The notes under the pieces were generated by a model. The model ran no database searches and was not told where the DNA came from. It saw only the letters and a program-made list of their open reading frames with translations. Shown here one piece after another: positions 52,985 to 61,476 of a stretch of 64,000 nt of DNA. The position numbers and the translations under genes were made by a program. Each line of letters starts with the position of its first letter. The stretch's first letter is position 1. The stretch spans positions 1,860,001 through 1,924,000 of the forward strand of contig CP102255.1 in NCBI GenBank assembly GCA_025146135.1, in the 5' to 3' direction. This DNA is from Anaerotruncus colihominis. GTDB lineage: Bacteria; Bacillota; Clostridia; Oscillospirales; Ruminococcaceae.

Positions 52985-53911
52985 TTAAAGCTGCATGATA
53001 TAGTTTCCCGCTTCCGAAGCGGCGACAGCGCCGTCGCCTGCGGCTGTCACAATCTGCCGCAGCGACTTTGCGCGCGTATCGCCGGCGGCGTAAACTCCCG
53101 GAATATTTGTGTGGGTATCCTCACCTGCCGCGATATAGCCCGCAGGGTCAAGTGTAATTTGTCCGCTGAACAAACCGTTGTCAGGAACAAGGCCAACTGC
53201 AACAAAAACGCCCTGCGCGCTGATCGTCTCCTCCTCGTTCGTTTTGACACTTCGTATGCGCAGCCCGCTGACCATTCCTGTGGCGGCATCGGATTCAACC
53301 TCAACCGGCACAGCGTCAAAATGAACGGTAATATTTTCCCGTTTTTGCAGCGCATCGGTCAGCACCCGACCAGCGCGGAATGCATCGCGCCGATGCACGA
53401 TATGAACCCGCTCGCAGAGATTGGCCAAATAAAGCGCGTCCTCGACAGCCGTATTGCCGCCGCCGACCACCACCGTCGTTTTGCCCTTATAAAAGCCGCC
53501 GTCGCATGTCGCGCAGTAGGACACGCCTTTACCGGCCAGCTCCTCCTCGCCTGGTACGCCAAGCTTGCGCCGCTTGGCTCCATTTGCAATAATAATGGCT
53601 TTAGCCGAATAGGTACGGCCGCTTTTTGTCGTAACAGTTTTTTCGCGGCCCTCCAGAGATGCGGAACCAACACCCTCAAACAGAACCTGCGCACCCTGCT
53701 CAACCGCCTGATTATACAGATTCATGCTCAGGTCGACGCCGCTGATCTTGGTAACAGCCGGATAGTTTTCAACCTCAGGCGTATTGGCGATCTGGCCGCC
53801 GCAGACATATTCCTCCAAAACCAGCGCGCGCAATCCCGCTCGCTGTACATATATAGCCGCTGTCAATCCTGCCGGACCCGCGCCGATTATAATCACATCA
53901 TATTGTTCCAT
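52985..53911 (-). CDS. trxB: Thioredoxin reductase
   Basis: 308 residues. It reduces thioredoxin with NADPH. FAD site VIIIGAGPAGLTAAIYVQRAG, the redox-active CATCDG (about 134-139), NADPH fold VVVGGGNTAVEDALYLA, and C-terminal GVYAAGDTRAKSLRQIVTAAGDGAVAA are all in place. GGAGG precedes the ATG at 53911, behind a promoter at 53950-53978. No thioredoxin gene is adjacent. Confidence 0.94.
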   Translation of the reverse strand: MEQYDVIIIGAGPAGLTAAIYVQRAGLRALVLEEYVCGGQIANTPEVENYPAVTKISGVDLSMNLYNQAVEQGAQVLFEGVGSASLEGREKTVTTKSGRTYSAKAIIIANGAKRRKLGVPGEEELAGKGVSYCATCDGGFYKGKTTVVVGGGNTAVEDALYLANLCERVHIVHRRDAFRAGRVLTDALQKRENITVHFDAVPVEVESDAATGMVSGLRIRSVKTNEEETISAQGVFVAVGLVPDNGLFSGQITLDPAGYIAAGEDTHTNIPGVYAAGDTRAKSLRQIVTAAGDGAVAASEAGNYIMQL

Positions 53912-53949
53912 ATTGCGCCTCCATTGTATACAAAAATAGTGTTTTTCTT

Positions 53950-53978
53950 ATTTTACCTTATTTTATAAAAATATGCAA
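53950..53978 (-). promoter_or_regulatory. SigA-type promoter of trxB
   Basis: TTGCAT (53973-53978) and TAAAAT (53950-53955), 17 bases apart, 39 bases before the trxB start. Confidence 0.7.
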
Positions 53979-54189
53979 CCCCATCCTGTTTTCTACACAA
54001 CTTTGACGGAATTGGACTGAAATCCATCGTTTTGGTTCGCCTCAAGTAGATTTTGCCGAGGTGAGATGTTATAATATCAGGTATCTGTTTTTGTCATTTG
54101 CGGCCGGGATGCTCCATTCCTGCTTCAATGGCATCACTAACCGGCACGGCCTCCTGCTTTTAACGGCGGTCTGCCCTGGAGGAATCCAT

Positions 54190-55053
54190 ATGGAAAAAAT
54201 ACATCTCAACGGCATCGCCAGCGTTGGTATAGCAGGACTAGGCCTGATCGGCGGATCGATGGCGCGTGCGGTCAAAACGTATACCGACTGTGTTGTCTGC
54301 GGCTGCGATATCGATCCCGCCGCGACAGAAGCGGCGCTGGCACAGGGCGCTGCCGACCGCTGCGCAGAGGATGCTTCTGTTTTTACAGATTCCGATGTTG
54401 TATTTGTCGCGCTCTATCCGCAGCAGACAATTGATTTTGTCAAAAAAAATGTTACATATTTCAAACCGGGCTGTATCATTGTCGATCTGTGCGGAGTCAA
54501 ACGCTGTACGGTCCATGCGCTTTCCGGCATCTGTACAGAATATAACCTCGTGTTTATCGGCGGCCATCCGATGGCTGGCAGGGAAACCTGGGGATTTTCC
54601 GGCTCAGACGCGGATCTTTTTCATGGCGCCAGCATGATCCTGACGCCAGATGTACATACGCCCGCCGATGCACAGACGCGTCTGGAACGCCTGTTTCATG
54701 CTGTCGGTTTTGCGCGTATCACCATCACAACGCCTGAGGCGCACGACAGTATGATCGCGTTTACGTCGCAGTTGGCGCACGTAGTCTCAAGCGCCTATAT
54801 CAAAAGCCCTCGGGCACAGATGCACAGCGGCTTTTCAGCAGGCAGCTACAGGGATCTGACACGCGTTGCCAAGCTCAACCCGCATATGTGGACAGAATTA
54901 TTTTTGGACAATGCAGATGACTTATGCTGCGAAATCGACACCATCATCAGCCATTTGCAGGAATTCAAAACCGCTATCGCCGCGCATGACGGCGAGACGC
55001 TATACCGCCTGCTTGACGAGGGGCGGGCTATTAAGGAGGCGCTTGATCGATGA
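54190..55053 (+). CDS. tyrA: Prephenate dehydrogenase
   Basis: 287 residues. It oxidises and decarboxylates prephenate to 4-hydroxyphenylpyruvate for tyrosine. The N-terminal NAD fold is VGIAGLGLIGGSMARAVK (12-29), the substrate-binding region includes FIGGHPMAGRETWG, and the helical C-terminal domain follows. It lacks a C-terminal ACT domain, so tyrosine feedback is not evident. GGAGG precedes the ATG at 54190; an open frame upstream (43 codons) lacks a ribosome site. A TATAAT box stands at 54070-54075 with a poor -35. It leads the tyrA-aroB-aroA-aroC operon. Confidence 0.92.
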   Translation: MEKIHLNGIASVGIAGLGLIGGSMARAVKTYTDCVVCGCDIDPAATEAALAQGAADRCAEDASVFTDSDVVFVALYPQQTIDFVKKNVTYFKPGCIIVDLCGVKRCTVHALSGICTEYNLVFIGGHPMAGRETWGFSGSDADLFHGASMILTPDVHTPADAQTRLERLFHAVGFARITITTPEAHDSMIAFTSQLAHVVSSAYIKSPRAQMHSGFSAGSYRDLTRVAKLNPHMWTELFLDNADDLCCEIDTIISHLQEFKTAIAAHDGETLYRLLDEGRAIKEALDR

Positions 55054-56144
55054 AAACAATTTCCGTCAACACCGGGCATCCTTATCAAATTCATATCGGC
55101 CGCGGCCTGCTTGAATGCATACCAAAGCTGCTGTCCCCTGTCTGCGGCGCGCGCAGGCCAAAGCTGGCCGTCATCACCGACGACCGTGTCGATTCACTCG
55201 CCTTTCCCGATGGCCGTCAGCCGGCGCAGACGCTTCTGACGGCGTTTGAAAAAGCGGGTTACTCTGTCTGCAAGTTCGTCTTTCCGAACGGCGAGGCCTC
55301 CAAAACGCTCGATACGGTTCGGCAGGCTTACGCATTTTTTTCCGAGCATGAAATTACACGCACCGATATGGTCGTCGCATTCGGCGGCGGCGTGGTGGGC
55401 GATCTGGCCGGTTTTGCGGCTGCAAGCTGGCTGCGCGGCGTCGAATTTATCCAAATCCCAACAACCCTGCTCGCAATGGTAGATTCATCCGTTGGAGGCA
55501 AGACCGGGGTTGATATCCCACAGGGAAAAAATCTTGTCGGGGCGTTCTGGCAGCCGTCGCTTGTCGTCTGCGATACGGACATGCTCTCCCTGCTGCCGGC
55601 GGAAACTTTTGCCGACGGTATGGCCGAGGTCATCAAATACGGCGCGATTTTTGACCGGGAGCTGTTCGAGCAGCTTGAGCGCGGCGGGCAGGCGCTGGCC
55701 GGTCCCGGCGCGCTTGAAGGGATCATTGCGCGCTGCGTCGATCTCAAGCGCCAGGTCGTTGAGGATGACGAACGTGACAAAGGCCGCCGGCAGCTGCTTA
55801 ATTTTGGGCATACGTTCGGACACGCCATCGAAAAGCAATCAGATTTTACAATCACGCACGGGCACGGCGTGGCCATCGGTATGGCGATGATGGCGCGCGC
55901 CTGCGAGCGCGCCGGGCTTGCGCCTGCCCAAACGGCTGCGCGCATTGAAGCCTGCTGCCGCGCGCACGGCCTGCCGGCCGAAACGGATATCCCGCTTGAA
56001 ACGCTCTGTAAGCATGCGATGGGCGACAAAAAGCGCGCCGGCAGCGACATCACGCTCATCATACTGCGCTCTATCGGACAGGCCGCGCTGTACCCGGCGG
56101 CGACAGGCCGCCTTCTTGCCTTTATGGAGGGAAGCAGCAAATGA
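55050..56144 (+). CDS. aroB: 3-Dehydroquinate synthase
   Basis: 364 residues. It cyclises DAHP to 3-dehydroquinate with NAD and a metal. GGGVVGDLAGFAAASWLRGV, DSSVGGKTGVDIPQGKN and the metal-site histidines in FGHTFGHAIEK and THGHGVAIGM are visible. It overlaps tyrA by 4 bases and aroA by 4. The gene sits in an aromatic amino acid operon; aroD, aroE and aroK are not in the window. Confidence 0.94.
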   Translation: MKTISVNTGHPYQIHIGRGLLECIPKLLSPVCGARRPKLAVITDDRVDSLAFPDGRQPAQTLLTAFEKAGYSVCKFVFPNGEASKTLDTVRQAYAFFSEHEITRTDMVVAFGGGVVGDLAGFAAASWLRGVEFIQIPTTLLAMVDSSVGGKTGVDIPQGKNLVGAFWQPSLVVCDTDMLSLLPAETFADGMAEVIKYGAIFDRELFEQLERGGQALAGPGALEGIIARCVDLKRQVVEDDERDKGRRQLLNFGHTFGHAIEKQSDFTITHGHGVAIGMAMMARACERAGLAPAQTAARIEACCRAHGLPAETDIPLETLCKHAMGDKKRAGSDITLIILRSIGQAALYPAATGRLLAFMEGSSK

Positions 56145-57391
56145 GCGATGTACGCATCCTTCCTCACGCGCCGCGCGGCAAGCTTGCAGCGCCGCCGTCC
56201 AAGTCGGCGGCGCACCGCGCGCTGATCTGCGCGGCGCTCTCAGCGATGCCCTGCCGGGTATTTCCGGTCGCCGCCTCGTCCGATATGCGGGCAACGCTCC
56301 GTGTGCTCCGGGCAATGGGCGTAAACTGGACGCAGGAGGAAAATACGGTTGTCTTTGAAGGCGCGTCCTGGCAGGCCCGAGAACCGTTCGACTGCCTCGA
56401 AAGTGGTTCGACGCTGCGCTTCCTGCTCCCTGTCGCGGCGGCGCTCGGGCTGCCTGCCGCATTCACCGGCGGCGGCCGCCTGCCTGAACGGCCGCTCGGC
56501 GCGCTCATGGAGCAGATGCGGGCGCACGGCGTCGCCTTTTCCGACGGCCGGCTGCCGTTTTCCATCAGCGGCCGTCTTGCAGCCGGCCGCTACACGCTGC
56601 CCGGCGACGTCAGTTCCCAGTTTATCAGCGGGCTGCTGTTCGCTCTTCCGCTTGTGGAGGGCGACAGCGAAATCGTTCTGACATCCCCGCTGCAATCGGC
56701 CGGCTATGTCGATATGACGCTTGAGGCGCTCGCACAGTCCGGTATCCGGGTTTCGCGCACCGAATCCGGCTGGCAGGTTCCAGGCGGACAGGCGTACCGC
56801 AGCGGCGAACGGACGGTCGAAGCCGACTGGTCCAACGCCGCATTCTGGCTCTGTGCCGGCGCGGCCGGCGGCGATGTGCGTCTGACCGGCCTGCGCGACG
56901 GCTCTGCGCAGGGCGACCGCGCTGTTTTTGATCTAATCGGGCAGTTCGGCGCGCAGATAAGCCGTGACGCGAACGTAACCCGTTGTGCGCATGCGCCGCT
57001 GCACGGCATCCGCATCGACGCCGGCCCGATTCCCGACCTCGTACCGATCCTGGCTGTCACAGCCGCGTTCGCGCAGGGCGATACAGAGATTTACAATGCC
57101 GGGCGGCTGCGCATCAAGGAAAGCGACCGTCTCTCGACGGTTGCGGCGCTGCTGCGGGATCTCGGCGGCTCTGTCGACGAATATCCGGACCGGCTGACGA
57201 TCCACGGCGGCGGTCTGCGCGGCGGCACAGCGGACGGGGCAAACGACCACCGGGTTGTTATGAGCGCGGCGATAGCGGGAATGTTCTGCCGGGAACCGGT
57301 TCTTATCCGGGGAGCTGAAGCTGTTCACAAATCATACCCCGATTTCTTTGAGGATTTTAAAAAACTGGGAGGGCTTTGCGATGTCATCTAG
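56141..57391 (+). CDS. aroA: 3-Phosphoshikimate 1-carboxyvinyltransferase (EPSP synthase)
   Basis: 416 residues. It transfers enolpyruvate to shikimate 3-phosphate. PPSKSAAHRALI (18-29), GSTLRFLLPVAAALG, and the C-terminal LRIKESDRLSTVAALL and NDHRVVMSAAIAG motifs are present. LRFLLP with G-rich GGGRLPERPLGAL suggests a class that may be sensitive to glyphosate, but I cannot tell. The gene is GC-rich and overlaps aroB and aroC. Confidence 0.94.
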   Translation: MSDVRILPHAPRGKLAAPPSKSAAHRALICAALSAMPCRVFPVAASSDMRATLRVLRAMGVNWTQEENTVVFEGASWQAREPFDCLESGSTLRFLLPVAAALGLPAAFTGGGRLPERPLGALMEQMRAHGVAFSDGRLPFSISGRLAAGRYTLPGDVSSQFISGLLFALPLVEGDSEIVLTSPLQSAGYVDMTLEALAQSGIRVSRTESGWQVPGGQAYRSGERTVEADWSNAAFWLCAGAAGGDVRLTGLRDGSAQGDRAVFDLIGQFGAQISRDANVTRCAHAPLHGIRIDAGPIPDLVPILAVTAAFAQGDTEIYNAGRLRIKESDRLSTVAALLRDLGGSVDEYPDRLTIHGGGLRGGTADGANDHRVVMSAAIAGMFCREPVLIRGAEAVHKSYPDFFEDFKKLGGLCDVI

Positions 57392-58505
57392 TTGGGGCAA
57401 CTATTTAAAAATATCGATCTTTGGCGAAAGCCACGGTCCTCGCATCGGCGTGGTGATCGACGGGCTGCCCGCCGGGTTGGCGATCGACCGCGGCACGCTC
57501 TCAGCATTTATGCTGCGGCGCGCGCCCGGGCGCAGCAAGACGTCCACCCCGCGCCGTGAAAGTGATGAGCCGGAATTTCTCTCCGGTTATTACAAAGGCA
57601 TGACAACCGGCACGCCCCTGGCTGCCGCGATCCGTAACAGCGACACCCATTCGTCAGACTACGCTGAATTTTCCAGCGTCGCGCGCCCCGGTCATGCCGA
57701 TTACACAGGTTTTCTGCGTTATGAGGGCTATAACGATATCCGCGGCGGCGGCCATTTTTCCGGGCGGCTGACAGCGCCGCTTGTATTTGCGGGCGGCATC
57801 GCAAAGCAATTGCTGGAGCGTGAAGGTATTTTTATCGGCGCGCATCTGGCGCGTGCGGCCGGAATCTCCGATACGCCCTATGATCCCGTTCATCTCGGTG
57901 AAGAAATGCTGCGCCGGGCCGGTCTGCGCGATTTTCCAACAAACGATGAAGCCGCCGGCATTATGATGCAGGACGCGATCGAAGAAGCGCGTATGGCGCT
58001 CGATTCCGTCGGCGGCGTCGTAGAATGCGGCGTCATAGGCTTTCCGGCCGGTATCGGTTCTCCCATGTTCGACGGGCTTGAAAATCGTATGGCGTCCCTG
58101 CTGTTCGGTATCCCCGCAGTCAAGGGCGTTGAATTCGGCGACGGTTTCACAGCGGCCGATCTGCGCGGCTCACAGCACAATGACGCGTTTGCGATCCGCG
58201 GCGGCGCTATCGTAACGGAAACAAACCATGCCGGCGGTATCCTTGGAGGTATCTCCTCGGGTATGCCGATCATCGTGCGCGCCGCCTTCAAACCGACCGC
58301 TTCAATCGCTCAAACGCAGCAGTCTGTCGACTTTATCGAGCATACGCAGGGCAATCTTAACATCCGGGGACGGCACGACCCCTGCGTCGCTGTGCGCGCG
58401 GTCCCGGTGGTGGAGGCGGCCGTCGCCATCGCGGCGGCCGACGCGCTGATAGAAGCCCGCGGCTATGAAGGCCTGCAAAGGCCCTGGGGACCAGAGGAGG
58501 AATGA
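57381..58505 (+). CDS. aroC: Chorismate synthase
   Basis: 374 residues. It converts EPSP to chorismate with reduced FMN. The N-terminal IFGESHGPRIGVVIDGLP, RRAPGRSKTSTPRRESD and the late RHDPCVAVRAVPVVEA match the family. GGAGGG stands seven bases before the ATG at 57381, which overlaps the aroA stop by 11. It is the last enzyme of the operon before the GNAT gene. Confidence 0.95.
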   Translation: MSSSWGNYLKISIFGESHGPRIGVVIDGLPAGLAIDRGTLSAFMLRRAPGRSKTSTPRRESDEPEFLSGYYKGMTTGTPLAAAIRNSDTHSSDYAEFSSVARPGHADYTGFLRYEGYNDIRGGGHFSGRLTAPLVFAGGIAKQLLEREGIFIGAHLARAAGISDTPYDPVHLGEEMLRRAGLRDFPTNDEAAGIMMQDAIEEARMALDSVGGVVECGVIGFPAGIGSPMFDGLENRMASLLFGIPAVKGVEFGDGFTAADLRGSQHNDAFAIRGGAIVTETNHAGGILGGISSGMPIIVRAAFKPTASIAQTQQSVDFIEHTQGNLNIRGRHDPCVAVRAVPVVEAAVAIAAADALIEARGYEGLQRPWGPEEE

Positions 58506-58508
58506 GAA

Positions 58509-58994
58509 ATGCAGAAAACTATATCCTTTCGAACCGCACAGGAACAGGATATCCCGCTGATCCTGTCTTTTATACGGCAGCTCGCCGAGTATGAGCGTAT
58601 GCTTGACGAGGTTGTTGCAACAGAGGAGCTGCTTCGGGAATGGCTTTTTGAACGAAAAAAAGCGGAGGTTTTCTTTGCGGTTGACGGCGGACATGAGGTG
58701 GGCTTCGTACTGTTCTTCCACAATTTCTCAACGTTTCTTGGACGCGCCGGCATCTATTTGGAGGATTTGTTTGTCCTGCCTGAATATCGCGGCCATGGGT
58801 ATGGCAAGGCCCTCCTCCAACAGTTGGCCCGTATCGCCATTGACCGCGGCTGCGGCCGTCTGGAATGGTCGTGTCTTAATTGGAATCGTCCAAGCATCGA
58901 TTTTTACCGTTCGCTCGGAGCACGGCCCATGGACGATTGGACCGTTTACCGCGTTGCCGGCGATACGCTTACAGAGCTTGCCCGCGACGTCTGA
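58509..58994 (+). CDS. GNAT-family N-acetyltransferase
   Basis: 161 residues. The acetyl-CoA loop region is LPEYRGHGYGKALLQQLARIA, and the fold ends DFYRSLGARPMDDWTVYRV. It resembles diamine/spermidine-type GNAT proteins (DHR-GxG pattern), but the substrate is unknown. It starts 3 bases after aroC and ends before a hairpin; it seems to ride on the aro operon. Confidence 0.87.
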   Translation: MQKTISFRTAQEQDIPLILSFIRQLAEYERMLDEVVATEELLREWLFERKKAEVFFAVDGGHEVGFVLFFHNFSTFLGRAGIYLEDLFVLPEYRGHGYGKALLQQLARIAIDRGCGRLEWSCLNWNRPSIDFYRSLGARPMDDWTVYRVAGDTLTELARDV

Positions 58995-59010
58995 ACAAAA
59001 TATCGGATTT

Positions 59011-59044
59011 GAAGGGAGCGGCAGCCTACGCTGCCGCTCCCTTC
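59011..59044. terminator. Bidirectional terminator between GNAT and ATP-grasp genes
   Basis: 15-bp stem GAAGGGAGCGGCAGC/GCTGCCGCTCCCTTC with a 4-base loop between two convergent genes. Confidence 0.75.
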
Positions 59045-59047
59045 ATA

Positions 59048-60052
59048 TTACAGTCCTTCAATCGCTTTATCAAAGCGAGGCGCAAGCCCAATCCGGTCCG
59101 GACCCAAGTGGACTTGAAACTGATAAATATCATGCCCCGGAAAATGATTGGCCTCGATGATTACCGGACCTTTTTCCGTCACCGCAACGTCCCATCCAAT
59201 ATACCCAAGCTCAGGCACGGTGAGCGCCGCGCGCTTGACCAGCGCCACAGATTCCTGGTAAAACGGGATCTGCACGCCGACAAGCGGGACATCCGTCATT
59301 GGGTGGCGGTCATAAGCCTTTCCATCCTTATCCGCGCCCGGCGTGCTGATTTTACCTGTCTGCATATCGACAATCACAGCCATGCCGCCGCTGTTGAGAT
59401 TGTCGACGCGTTTACCGTTTCCAATCCGCATACTGGAAAAAACGAGATGAACCGTATCATGGTTTTTGATTGTCACAAGACGCAGCGTATTGACAGACAG
59501 CGGATAAACATGACTGATGTCCGGATGCTGGACAATAAATTCCTCCGCCAAATATTGCCTGCCTTCGCGCAGCATATCAAACAGCCCGACAATTCGCGTC
59601 TGTGTTTCAATAAATTCAATGCCGCGGCCACATGTGCCGTCAAGCGGCTTTACGACGATCTGTGGATGCTTTTCACAAAAAGATTCGAATCCGGCTTCAT
59701 CCGTCTCACGCAGATCGATCCACTCCCTCCCGTGAATCCCCTCAAACCGCTTGAGAAATTCCACCTTATCCTCAAGGATATGCCAGTTTTCGCGCGGATT
59801 AAGCAGCCGCACGTAAGCATTGTTTTTTCCGCGCGTAATATAGGTCGCCCGCTGCGCGGCTGTCAGACGGTCAAATTCAAAAACCAGGTAATCCATATAC
59901 CCCGCTTGATAACGAAATCCACATGCGACAATATCCGCCAGCGACGCCAGCGTTCCTTTCCCGGAGCGCACATGCACCTTGCGCGCCGTTTCCAACAGCG
60001 CGCCGTAATCCATTCCGGCGATCCGTTTGAATATATAATTTAAGTTCGGCAT
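59048..60052 (-). CDS. ATP-grasp protein (sugar-transfer-associated type)
   Basis: 334 residues. The ATP-grasp fold is visible from about 80: QIVVKPLDGTCGRGIEFIE, QYLAEEFIVQHPDI, and a metal site in GPVIIEANHFPGHD. The HYLVFEF... N-terminus and RGKNNAYVRLLN resemble the ATPgrasp_ST family associated with sugar transfer and cell-envelope polymers. Substrate unknown. It stands alone without glycosyltransferase neighbours. The ribosome site GAGCGGTG is weak. Confidence 0.85.
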   Translation of the reverse strand: MPNLNYIFKRIAGMDYGALLETARKVHVRSGKGTLASLADIVACGFRYQAGYMDYLVFEFDRLTAAQRATYITRGKNNAYVRLLNPRENWHILEDKVEFLKRFEGIHGREWIDLRETDEAGFESFCEKHPQIVVKPLDGTCGRGIEFIETQTRIVGLFDMLREGRQYLAEEFIVQHPDISHVYPLSVNTLRLVTIKNHDTVHLVFSSMRIGNGKRVDNLNSGGMAVIVDMQTGKISTPGADKDGKAYDRHPMTDVPLVGVQIPFYQESVALVKRAALTVPELGYIGWDVAVTEKGPVIIEANHFPGHDIYQFQVHLGPDRIGLAPRFDKAIEGL

Positions 60053-60249
60053 TGGCCGTCACCGCTCTTTCCGCTGAATGCAATAAATGACATCATCGGC
60101 CGCTTGGGAGAGATCGCGCCCCGCCGAACCCAATAGCCATAAGATGCTTGTAATTTTAATTTGATACCATGTCCATCCATAAAGCGGCATGATTATCATT
60201 GGCCATCGTGCGGCAGCAGATATCGCCTGCAAATCGCCTAGGCTACAAC

Positions 60250-60282
60250 TTGTATAATAACCGCTTTTCGGTTATTATACAA
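60250..60282. repeat. 14-bp hairpin in the gap before the lipoprotein gene
   Basis: TTGTATAATAACCG and its exact complement around a 5-base loop. It resembles an intrinsic terminator without a U run, and its arms contain TATAAT in both senses. The rest of 60053-60437 shows no gene. Confidence 0.6.
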
Positions 60283-60437
60283 CGCAATCCGTCAAGATTC
60301 AACCTCAAGGGTAATTTATGGAGCGTTTTACAATTCTCTAAAATGAATGCAGTAAAATTAATCTTACTATACACTAAATAATCGCCGATACAAATTTCCA
60401 AAAACGTATTTGGAAAAATTAAATGAATTGAGGGAAT

Positions 60438-61259
60438 ATGATTATGAAGTATACTGCCAACATTTTAATTGCGCTCGCCGCCGCAGCTACCTTTACTGCC
60501 TGTGGAAATGCTGCCGTGCAGGCGCCTGACACCTCCTCTGCACCGGTTTCCTCCACCATTTCTTCCGCCGCTGCTTCTGAAATTGCACAGCCTCTTTCGG
60601 CAGAAAACCCGCTCGCCGGTGCCGCTTCCATGCCGGAAAGCAAAATTGCCGTGGCGGACGCCGCAATTTACCGGGGTGTGGTTGAGGACTTTGCTGTCAA
60701 CGACAAGGGCCAAACCGTTTTAATGATGCGCCGTGCCGTGGGCAGTCGTTTTTCACCACGCATGAACTTTGCACTCACTGAAAACACTGCATACAGTTTT
60801 GAAGAATCATCCATCGGCAACGGAGCGTTTTTAGAAGTCTACTACAGCGCCGGTACAACGCAAAGCGATTCAACAACTCCCATTGAAACGGAGGCCATAG
60901 CGATCAACGATCTTGGACTTGAAGATCTTGTCAATTATAATGGAACGCTTGTTGAGGTATCACCGGATCCTGATAAGGAGGGGGCTGGCCAGCTTCTTCT
61001 CGATCCAATCGATCCAAATGGTATGCAGTATGTATTCAATTATGACAGCAGTACACAATTTTATCTCGATTTCGACGCCCTTAAACCAGGCGATCAGTTA
61101 AACGTCCTGCACAGCGCCGCCTCTACACGCAGCCTGCCGCCGCAGAGCGCCGCGTTTGAGATCGCTCCCTATACGGCTCCCGGTGCAGATGAATTGCCCC
61201 TTCCTATACCTGATACATTTGGCTCGGATGCATCCGCCGGTGAAAACCCCACCGTCTGA
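60438..61259 (+). CDS. Secreted lipoprotein, unknown
   Basis: 273 residues. A signal with lipobox TFTAC (cysteine about residue 22) is followed by a Ser/Ala/Pro linker rich in SSAP and SAAAS, then a soluble domain with strand patterns AIYRGVVEDFAVNDKGQTVLMMRRA and YNGTLVEVSPDPDKEGAGQLLL. I do not recognise the domain; it may bind a small molecule. GAGGG stands before the ATG pair at 60438 and 60444. The gene stands alone between a hairpin region and another lipoprotein gene with its own promoter. Confidence 0.8.
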   Translation: MIMKYTANILIALAAAATFTACGNAAVQAPDTSSAPVSSTISSAAASEIAQPLSAENPLAGAASMPESKIAVADAAIYRGVVEDFAVNDKGQTVLMMRRAVGSRFSPRMNFALTENTAYSFEESSIGNGAFLEVYYSAGTTQSDSTTPIETEAIAINDLGLEDLVNYNGTLVEVSPDPDKEGAGQLLLDPIDPNGMQYVFNYDSSTQFYLDFDALKPGDQLNVLHSAASTRSLPPQSAAFEIAPYTAPGADELPLPIPDTFGSDASAGENPTV

Positions 61260-61297
61260 TTTTGATTTATTGAGAAACCGAACGCACCCCATATCGT

Positions 61298-61321
61298 CGC
61301 CCGCTGCAACCACAGCGGGCG
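61298..61321 (+). terminator. Hairpin after the first lipoprotein gene
   Basis: GCCCGCTG CAACCA CAGCGGGC, 38 bases past the stop; little U run. Confidence 0.5.
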
Positions 61322-61374
61322 GCCTTTCCGTATCAAAACATTTTCTTGTATGCAGGAATCGTTCTTGATGCGGA

Positions 61375-61403
61375 TTGACTTTCAGACTGTCGAATGGTAT
61401 AAT
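61375..61403 (+). promoter_or_regulatory. Strong SigA promoter of the FMN-binding-like lipoprotein
   Basis: TTGACT (61375-61380) and TATAAT (61398-61403), 17 bases apart, 73 bases before the gene. Confidence 0.85.
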
Positions 61404-61476
61404 TTTTTGTAATCTTTGCACAACCCCCAACCGGACGCATCGGAGCGCCCACAATACGATCGGAGGTTAATTCTAC

